From JAFKKS01 sp039808325 (GTDB lineage Bacteria > Pseudomonadota > Alphaproteobacteria > Rhizobiales > Xanthobacteraceae), in the NCBI GenBank assembly GCA_039808325.1, contig JBDHSU010000078.1, positions 1 to 20,450 of the forward strand: a stretch of DNA of 20,450 nt. The letters are read 5' to 3'. Each line of letters begins with the position of its first letter. Positions within the stretch are counted from its first letter, which is position 1. Below, in pieces: positions 1-5,467 of this stretch. The position numbers and the translations under genes were made by a program. The notes beneath the pieces are model-generated. The model did no database searches and was not told the origin of the DNA. It saw only the letters and a list, made by a program, of their open reading frames with translations.

Positions 1-368
<368 letters not shown>

Positions 369-395
369 GTCAGAGACTCCACAATTTCTGCGTCC

Positions 396-494
396 TCCTG
401 AGGTGCGAGCGCGTCTGGCGCGCGAGCCTCGAAGGATGGATTGATGTTTGCGGCCATCCTTCGAGGTCGACCTTCGGTCGGCGCCTCAGGATGA
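396..494. repeat. Bipartite inverted intergenic repeat in the groES-groEL spacer
   Basis: Two inverted copies of a ~41-44-bp unit face each other across a 14-bp centre. Each unit begins near TCCTGAGG (396-403; complement at 484-491) and ends CCTCGAAGGATGG (427-439; complement at 454-466). The inner 13-bp arms are perfect; the outer arms share the CCTGAGG end but diverge between. A second element of the same architecture lies at 5290-5383. It resembles the dispersed REP-like palindromes common between genes in Bradyrhizobium relatives (recalled, not searched). In the groESL transcript it would form a long hairpin. Confidence 0.8.
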
Positions 495-514
495 CGGTTC
501 AGTGGGATGCGTGC

Positions 515-829
515 TTACGCGGCCTTCTTGCGCGCGACCTCGTCGGCGAGAACGCCCATGATGTCGCTTTCCTTCATGATCAGATACTCGGTGCCGTCGA
601 GCTTAACCTCGGTGCCCGACCACTTGCCGAACAGCACTTTGTCGCCGACCTTGACGTCGAGAGGGATGAGCTTGCCGCTCTCGTCGCGGCCACCCGGACC
701 GACGCTGACGATCTCGCCGGTCTGCGGCTTTTCCTTCGCGGTGTCAGGAATGATGATGCCGCCGGCGGATTTCTCCTCGGCGTCGATGCGCTTGACGACG
801 ACGCGGTCGTGAAGCGGGCGAAACTTCAT
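515..829 (-). CDS. groES: GroES co-chaperonin (10 kDa)
   Basis: GroES is the heptameric lid that caps GroEL in the cytoplasm and closes the folding chamber. The 104-residue product has normal family length. The start MKFRPLHDRVVVKR is diagnostic, followed by the mobile loop that contacts GroEL (EKSAGGIIIPDTAKEKPQTG, about residues 19-38) and the C-terminal strand EYLIMKESDIMGVL. The start codon at 827-829 has a strong Shine-Dalgarno GGAGG (complement of 835-839) 5 nt upstream. It is the first gene of the groES-groEL operon on this strand. A CIRCE-type operator about 110 bp upstream points to HrcA repression released on heat shock. Identification is secure. Confidence 0.98.
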   Translation of the reverse strand: MKFRPLHDRVVVKRIDAEEKSAGGIIIPDTAKEKPQTGEIVSVGPGGRDESGKLIPLDVKVGDKVLFGKWSGTEVKLDGTEYLIMKESDIMGVLADEVARKKAA

Positions 830-937
830 GGTGTCCTCCAGAATATATTTTGGCGGTTGTAGAGATCAGGAACTTGGGTCGTCTGCCGGCGACGTAGGAG
901 GTCGAAGCGACCCCTTCAAGAACCCGCTGGAAAAATT

Positions 938-964
938 TTAGCACTCAACAAGGGAGATTGCTAG
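938..964 (-). promoter_or_regulatory. CIRCE operator (HrcA-binding site) upstream of groES
   Basis: TTAGCACTC at 938-946, a 9-bp spacer, then GATTGCTAG at 956-964. The established CIRCE consensus is TTAGCACTC-N9-GAGTGCTAA. The first arm is a perfect match; the second matches 7 of 9 positions. Spacing is exact, and the site sits between the groES start and the upstream gene, where HrcA operators normally lie. A weaker inverted pair follows at 960-975 (GCTAG/CTAGC). I could not settle the -35/-10 elements. Confidence 0.85.
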
Positions 965-1104
965 TCGCTGCTAGCAGGTTGCGTGGCGTGCTGCTAAAGC
1001 ATTGAAGATATACAGTTTATTTATTTTTTGAGCTTGAACTGAGAAACAACGAAAGGATTACTAGTGGGTACGGGGACCGGCGTCGTCATCGGAGGAACGA
1101 CAAG

Positions 1105-1374
1105 ATGGCTTGCGAGACTTTCCGCCGACAGCTCGACGGCTATGGCTTGACGACGGCCAAGATCCTTTATCGGCTGCCGGATTACCCCATCCTCCTGCAG
1201 ACCTATATCTGGCAGGATTACGATCTGTTTCCTGAGTTTCCGACGCTGCAGAAGTTCCTCGATTTCTGGCGGCGCCGGCTCGAGGGTCCGTTGCATTCCG
1301 TCACCGTGGCGCATTCGCGGCTGATCGCACCGGCGGAGATCCGCGCGATCGGAACGGAATTCCGCCTGCACTGA
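1105..1374 (+). CDS. usg: Usg family protein
   Basis: An 89-residue cytoplasmic protein of the Usg-like family, small proteins of alphaproteobacteria named from a gene found next to trp genes; their biochemical role is not established. Recognised from the family pattern of LDGYGLTTAKILYRLPDYP, then WQDYDLFPEFPTLQKFLDFW, and the ending GPLHSVTVAHSRLIAPAEIR. Length is normal and there is no signal peptide or membrane segment. The ATG at 1105 has Shine-Dalgarno GGAGG at 1091-1095, 9 nt away. It is divergent from groES, sharing a 275-bp intergenic region, and no trp gene is adjacent. Family assignment is from memory of the conserved motif; function remains unknown. Confidence 0.88.
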   Translation: MACETFRRQLDGYGLTTAKILYRLPDYPILLQTYIWQDYDLFPEFPTLQKFLDFWRRRLEGPLHSVTVAHSRLIAPAEIRAIGTEFRLH

Positions 1375-1455
1375 GGGTTCGCGGAGCGGCTCCGTTCTAC
1401 CCAGAGGGTTGCGAGCGAACCGGGCGGGGTGGGATGAATCCCATGCGAGGCCGCA

Positions 1456-1728
1456 TTACGGCCGGGGCAGGTCGCCATTCGTCGGTGCGTCGCCGTTTGG
1501 GGTTCCTTGCCAATGCTTTACCGCCTCGGCAACCCAAGCGCTTCCCTCCACTTTACGCTGGGCACATTCGATGATCCGCAACGCGAGGGACTCGCGGACA
1601 CTATCGGGAACCGTTCCTCCGACCTCGGCCTCAACGATGGCAACCGCTTGCGTAAAAGCGGACTGCATTTGATTGATCGTATCGAAGTCGAACGGCTCGA
1701 ACACATGAATCGGAACAACTCTGCGCAT
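1456..1728 (-). CDS. Small conserved-looking hypothetical protein (90 aa)
   Basis: I do not recognise a named family with certainty. The open frame extends upstream to 2052, but only the last 90 codons read like a protein. They start at MRRVVPIHVFEPFDFDTINQ, with a Shine-Dalgarno GAGG 8 nt before the ATG at 1726-1728; the upstream extension is basic and low-quality. Residues 13-75 look helical and acidic (DTINQMQSAFTQAVAIVEAE, then VRESLALRIIECAQRK), with no signal peptide, transmembrane segment or cysteine motif. Similar short proteins beginning with an MRR-(I/V)VPIHVF-like stretch occur in Bradyrhizobium relatives, from memory. It is divergent from the Crp/Fnr regulator at 2012 and convergent with usg, so the regulator could control it. 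Confidence 0.7.
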   Translation of the reverse strand: MRRVVPIHVFEPFDFDTINQMQSAFTQAVAIVEAEVGGTVPDSVRESLALRIIECAQRKVEGSAWVAEAVKHWQGTPNGDAPTNGDLPRP

Positions 1729-2011
1729 AATGATTGCCTCAAATGAGCGTTCAGCGGAACGCGGTGTTTCGTGGTGGAGATTTGGCAAGGAAACGCTGCG
1801 CGGCCGGCGTTTCCTCGACAGGGCTTCATAAGCCTCTCGTGACTTGACCCTGAGGCGCAATAATCGGCGGCGTCTGTCGGAATCCCGACCCAAAGCATAC
1901 CTTTTGTTCCGAGGTGACGTCGTGTCGCGATGAAACGTATCCGTGTGCTCAGGCATTGTCCGCACGCGGACGAACGGACGCCAGCAACTGAGAGCGAGGG
2001 CAATTTCCGAA

Positions 2012-2761
2012 ATGCAATCTAGGGACGTGCGGGTGCTCTCGCAATCAAGCAATCATTTCCTCGCCTCGCTGCCGAGCGCCACGCAAGAAGCGTTGCGCCC
2101 GCATCTGCGGTCCCGCGAGCTTTCTCATGCCGCCGTCATTTACAGCGCGGGCGACACGGTCAAAGAGGTTCTGTTTCCCTATTCCGGAATCGTGTCGCTC
2201 GTCGTCGGCATGGAGAACGGTCAATTCGTTGAAGCGGGAATGATCGGTCGCAATGGTGTCGTGGGTGCGGGACCTGCCCTCGACGGTCGTCATGCGCTGA
2301 ATCGCGCAGTCGTTCAGACCGCCGGCCGGGCGGGGGCAATCGACGCGGACGTGCTCACGCAACTTGTCCGGCAGAACGAAGGCTTGAGACGCTTGCTGGC
2401 CGATCACGAGCATATGCTTTTCGCCCATACGCAACAGATCGCGGCCTGCAATGCCGTCCATGCTTTGGAGGCGCGAATGAGCCGCTGGTTATTGCAGGTT
2501 CGCGACCTGGTGGGCAGCGACGAACTTCCGCTGACCCAGGAATTCATGGCCCAGATGCTGGGCGTTCAAAGGACGAGCGTGACGCTCGTTGTCGGCCAAC
2601 TGCAACAAGCGGGATTGATCAAAACCCGGCGAGGAAGTGTCACGGTCATCGACCTCGAGGGGTTACGCGATGCGGCCTGCGAATGTTACCGGACGATCAA
2701 CGGGCATTTCACCACGCTGGTCGGGTGGAAGCCGAATAGCGATGCGGGCAAAACGAAGTGA
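2012..2761 (+). CDS. Crp/Fnr-family transcriptional regulator
   Basis: A 249-residue cytoplasmic DNA-binding regulator. An N-terminal cyclic-nucleotide-binding-like beta fold covers about residues 15-115 (VIYSAGDTVKEVLFPYSGIV; VEAGMIGRNGVVG). A long dimer helix follows, then a C-terminal winged helix-turn-helix about 172-215 (LTQEFMAQMLGVQRTSVTLV, QLQQAGLIKTRRG). The cAMP-contacting phosphate-cassette residues of E. coli CRP are not evident, and there is no Fnr-type N-terminal cysteine cluster, so the signal is unknown. I chose ATG 2012 over ATG 1943 because it has a purine-rich GAGGG at 1996-2000 and because the cNMP fold starts just after it; the extra 23 residues are poor. It is divergent from the small gene at 1456-1728 and convergent with the SDR gene. 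Confidence 0.9.
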   Translation: MQSRDVRVLSQSSNHFLASLPSATQEALRPHLRSRELSHAAVIYSAGDTVKEVLFPYSGIVSLVVGMENGQFVEAGMIGRNGVVGAGPALDGRHALNRAVVQTAGRAGAIDADVLTQLVRQNEGLRRLLADHEHMLFAHTQQIAACNAVHALEARMSRWLLQVRDLVGSDELPLTQEFMAQMLGVQRTSVTLVVGQLQQAGLIKTRRGSVTVIDLEGLRDAACECYRTINGHFTTLVGWKPNSDAGKTK

Positions 2762-2857
2762 ATAAGCCCCGTCGTGCGCGCGGGCCGATTGCAGGTTTCC
2801 GCATTCTTTAGAGTCGGTTGCTTCGCCGGCCTCCCGCCGGGAAAGCGTCCAACGAAA

Positions 2858-2887
2858 AAGCCCGCGACCGGAGACGACCGCGGGCTT
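2858..2887 (-). terminator. Rho-independent terminator, strongest for the minus-strand SDR gene
   Basis: Perfect 9-bp arms AAGCCCGCG (2858-2866) and CGCGGGCTT (2879-2887) with a 12-nt loop. On the minus strand the stem runs into a T-rich tail, the complement of AAAAA at 2855-2859. On the plus strand it is followed by a pyrimidine-rich TCTCCTC, so weaker bidirectional use for the convergent Crp/Fnr gene is possible. Confidence 0.75.
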
Positions 2888-2900
2888 CTCCTCGATCAAG

Positions 2901-2931
2901 ATGATTTTGGATCGAATCGATCCAAAATCAT
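2901..2931. repeat. Perfect 31-bp palindrome
   Basis: ATGATTTTGGATCGA (2901-2915), a single central base, then its exact reverse complement (2917-2931). It sits between two convergent genes, next to the 2955-3007 inverted repeat. The AT-rich ATGATTTTGGATCGA arm recurs in Hyphomicrobiales intergenic repeats as I recall them, so a dispersed REP-like unit is more likely than an operator. Confidence 0.8.
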
Positions 2932-2954
2932 GAACGTGATCGATTCTCATAACT

Positions 2955-3007
2955 TAGAGCGGGATGCGGGCGGAAAACCGCTCCACACTTTTCCTCATCC
3001 CGCTCTA
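2955..3007. repeat. Intergenic inverted repeat with nested hairpin
   Basis: Outer arms TAGAGCGGGATG (2955-2966) and CATCCCGCTCTA (2996-3007) are exact reverse complements. A nested GCGG-AAAA-CCGC hairpin lies at 2970-2981. It is immediately downstream of the SDR stop codon and adjacent to the 31-bp palindrome, forming a composite intergenic repeat block typical of REP-like elements. Confidence 0.75.
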
Positions 3008-3026
3008 GGGACGCAACGGCACGCGC

Positions 3027-3779
3027 TTACGCACGCCCGAGGAACGGCATCTTCGTCGCCATCACCGTCATGAACAGAACGTTGGCGTCGAGCGGCAGGC
3101 TCGCCATATAGGCGACGGCGTTGCCGACATGGTCCGCGTCCATGCGCGGTTCCGGCACCATCCGCCCGTCAGGCTGCAGCACGCCGTTGACCATGCGGTC
3201 GGTCATCGGCGTCGCGGCGTTGCCGATGTCGATCTGCCCGCAGGCGATGTCGTATTCGCGCCCGTCGAGCGCGGTCGATTTCGTCAGGCCGGTGATCGCA
3301 TGCTTGGTCGAGGTGTACGCGACCGAGCGCGGGCGCGGCGTATGCGCCGAGATGGAGCCGTTATTGATGATGCGGCCGCCGCGCGGGTTCTGGTCCTTCA
3401 TGATCTTGAAGGCTTCCTGCGTGCACACGAACGGCGCGGTGAGGTTGGTCTCGACCACCTCTTGCCACTTCTCCACCGGCAACTCGTAGAACGGCACGGG
3501 CGGCGCGCCCATGCCGGCATTGTTGAAGAGCACGTCGAGGCGGCCGAACTCGGACTTCACCTTCGCGAACAGCGCGCGGATCGCTTCGATGCTGCGCAGG
3601 TCCGTCGGCACGGCGAGATGCTTGCCGCCGCCGGCTTCCTTGATCGTCTCCTCCAGCGGCTCCTTGCGGCGGCCGGCGAGTACGACGGAAAAGCCGGTCC
3701 GCGCCAGCGCCAGCGCCGCCGCTTTTCCCACACCCGTCCCCGCTCCCGTCACCAGCGCGACCTTCTGCTGCGCAGCCAT
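3027..3779 (-). CDS. Short-chain dehydrogenase/reductase (SDR), classical type
   Basis: A 250-residue cytoplasmic NAD(P)-dependent oxidoreductase with a Rossmann fold; the substrate cannot be told. Visible motifs: cofactor loop TGAGTGVG (11-18), R37-R38 after strand 2 (favouring NADP(H)), NNAG (86-89), N112, catalytic S142, Y155 and K159 in YTSTK. The family's usual PG after the active site is replaced by IDIGNAATPMT (183-193). Start: ATG 3777-3779 has AGGAG (complement of 3789-3793) 9 nt upstream; a TTG two codons earlier would leave too little room. It is a lone gene, divergent from the lipoprotein pair, and ends in a repeat block and terminator shared with the convergent regulator gene. 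Confidence 0.93.
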   Translation of the reverse strand: MAAQQKVALVTGAGTGVGKAAALALARTGFSVVLAGRRKEPLEETIKEAGGGKHLAVPTDLRSIEAIRALFAKVKSEFGRLDVLFNNAGMGAPPVPFYELPVEKWQEVVETNLTAPFVCTQEAFKIMKDQNPRGGRIINNGSISAHTPRPRSVAYTSTKHAITGLTKSTALDGREYDIACGQIDIGNAATPMTDRMVNGVLQPDGRMVPEPRMDADHVGNAVAYMASLPLDANVLFMTVMATKMPFLGRA

Positions 3780-4070
3780 TAGCAAATTCTCCTATCAAAT
3801 CCGTCGGTACATCAACCGCCGGCCGCAGGGGCCGCGCGTTGCGGCGCGACTGTATGGGATGACGGAAGGGGTGGCTAGAGCGCCCGCGGAATGGATTGTT
3901 TTCCGAAAAGGACGCGGCCCGGCCGTTTCGTGGAGCGCGCGCTTATCGTGCCGCCGGCTTTCACGGCGCTCGAATGCGCGCGCCGGCTGCTAAGCTTTTA
4001 CCGTGCTTCGGCACCAAATCTTAGGGGCTCTCGTCTATGCAAGGCACGATAGGATTTATGTGATTGTGCC

Positions 4071-4643
4071 ATGAATTTTTTTAAGCCGACCCTCGTCATC
4101 CTCGCCGCGGCGACGCTGGCGGGCTGCGGAAACGATCCGGGGGTTTATGATCTCAGCGCGGCCGAGACCTATCAGCGCCTCGTCGCCAGCAAGCTTCCCG
4201 ACCTCGTGTTCAATCGGCAATGCGGCATCCTGATTCACGTCCGTGCGCAAGGCCGGCCGAACGAACAGGTCGTCTGGCACGTCTACAGCAGCGAGCGCCG
4301 CATGGTCTCTCTCACCGCGAAGCTGACACCGGTGAGCGGACGCCAGACCAAGGTCGAGATATCGCTTCCCGCCGGCGCGAAGGGCGGCGAAGCTTATGAT
4401 GGCGCGCAATTTTATCCGCGCCCCGCTTTCAACCAGCCGCTGCGCCCCGCCGTCGAGGAGCAGGTCGCCGCGCTTCTCGAAGGCCGCGACTACGACGCGA
4501 CGCGCGTTCCGCGCGGTACCGACAGCGTCTGCAATGTCCAGCGCGCCGGGCTCGAGGCAGGGCATCGTTTTCGGGTCGACGATCGGCCCGGCATGGATAC
4601 GCGGCAGAGCGCGGCGTGCGCGAAGCGGCGATCCGCTTGCTGA
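4071..4643 (+). CDS. Predicted lipoprotein, first of a tandem pair (possible 3' frameshift)
   Basis: A 190-residue envelope protein of unknown function. The signal peptide ends in the lipobox LAGC with C19 as the lipidated residue. The mature part has a pattern shared with the next gene: an early YQRLVASKLPDLVF, a central VVWHV...SLTAKLTPVSGRQTKVEISL, and a late VEEQVAALLEGRDYD. This suggests the two are paralogues. The last ~20 residues (ending RQSAACAKRRSAC) look unlike protein, while the -1 frame gives a helix-like tail ending at a TGA (4661-4663) that overlaps the next ATG, so a frameshift is possible. No good Shine-Dalgarno is seen; AGGA at 4051-4054 is far (16 nt). It is followed 16 bp later by its partner, probably in one operon. 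Confidence 0.8.
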   Translation: MNFFKPTLVILAAATLAGCGNDPGVYDLSAAETYQRLVASKLPDLVFNRQCGILIHVRAQGRPNEQVVWHVYSSERRMVSLTAKLTPVSGRQTKVEISLPAGAKGGEAYDGAQFYPRPAFNQPLRPAVEEQVAALLEGRDYDATRVPRGTDSVCNVQRAGLEAGHRFRVDDRPGMDTRQSAACAKRRSAC

Positions 4644-4659
4644 ACGACACGGCCGCGCC

Positions 4660-5235
4660 ATGAGATACGGCAATCTTGCCTTCGCCGTCGCATCGACGCT
4701 GATCGTCGCCGGCTGCGTTCAACAGCAAGGCGCCGTCTATCAACGCCCGATCGGCGAGGCAAAGCGCATGCTTGCTCGGACGGACATTCCGCCGCTCGTC
4801 TTCGGCACCATCCCACCCGCGTCGCGGACCACGACGGAGGGCGCCTCCGATGTCGTCTGGATCGTGAGCAAGAAGGGCGCGGAGGTTTTCCGCTTCGTCG
4901 CCACGCTGAGCGACGCGGGCCATGGCGCGACCCGCGTGCAGCTCAAGATCAAGGGCGTGACCAGCGGTCCGTCAGGCAACGTCGAGCAGAGTTTATCGGA
5001 CCACGCGACCATCAAGAAGCTGTACCTCACGGCGATGACCGAGCGGATCGCGTCCGCGCTCGAACAGCGTCCGTTCGATCTCGCGCGTATCTATCCCGCA
5101 TTGGGCATAGCCACCCTCGCGAACATGAACGCGATCGTGGCGCAGTTCGATCGCGCCTCGGAGCAATATAAGCGAAGCAGCCGCGCGAACATCGAGAAGG
5201 CGTATCGCGACGAGGCGAGGGGCATCGACTACTGA
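4660..5235 (+). CDS. Predicted lipoprotein, second of a tandem pair
   Basis: A 191-residue envelope protein of unknown function. MRYGNLAFAVASTLIVAGC gives a short signal peptide with lipobox VAGC and lipidated C19, the same position as in the preceding gene. Similarity to the first lipoprotein is weak but collinear: IPPLVF near 46, DVVWIVSKKG near 66, FVATLSDAGHGATRVQLKIKG near 79-98, and a helical end with ALEQRPFDLARIYPAL (about 136-151). A C-terminal region rich in charged residues (QYKRSSRANIEKAYRDEARG) has no obvious partner in the first protein. The frame is open upstream to 4396, but only the ATG at 4660 gives a signal peptide. It probably shares a transcript with the first. It could be a periplasm-facing inner-membrane or outer-membrane lipoprotein. 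Confidence 0.88.
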   Translation: MRYGNLAFAVASTLIVAGCVQQQGAVYQRPIGEAKRMLARTDIPPLVFGTIPPASRTTTEGASDVVWIVSKKGAEVFRFVATLSDAGHGATRVQLKIKGVTSGPSGNVEQSLSDHATIKKLYLTAMTERIASALEQRPFDLARIYPALGIATLANMNAIVAQFDRASEQYKRSSRANIEKAYRDEARGIDY

Positions 5236-5289
5236 CGCGGCCCGCCGCGCGGACTTGCGCTTCCCATTTGAGCGGGTCACGACCCGCGT

Positions 5290-5383
5290 CCCGAGGAACA
5301 TCGCGAAGCGCTGCGTCTCGAAGGATGGCATCGTGGCTGTGACCATTCTTCGAGACGCGTCCTGCGGACGCTCCTCATGATGA
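5290..5383. repeat. Bipartite inverted intergenic repeat, second copy
   Basis: Same design as 396-494: inner arms GTCTCGAAGGATGG (5315-5328) and CCATTCTTCGAGAC (5343-5356) with one mismatch pair, a 14-bp centre, and outer ends CCCGAGGA (from 5290) and TCCTCATGATGA (to 5383). It lies in the 232-bp gap between the second lipoprotein (plus) and the cyclic-di-GMP gene (minus), which converge on it. I see no other gene or U-tract terminator in that gap. Confidence 0.78.
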
Positions 5384-5467
5384 AGGCAACGGCGTTGGAC
5401 GGCCGGGACAAGAGGCGTTCACGCCCGTCCGTGACGAGCGAGGTTGGCTATGACGGAAAGCGCAGGC

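Noticed and set aside
1729..2052. An N-terminal extension of the 90-residue protein to 198 residues
   Set aside because: The extra part is Arg-rich and low quality and overlaps the Crp/Fnr start; the internal ATG has a proper Shine-Dalgarno.
3780..4070. Regulatory or RNA element in the SDR-lipoprotein gap
   Set aside because: Only a small GTGC-TTCG-GCAC hairpin (4003-4014) and a degenerate CTAGAGCG/TTTTCCGAAAAG repeat remnant (about 3875-3912) are visible; neither supports a named feature.
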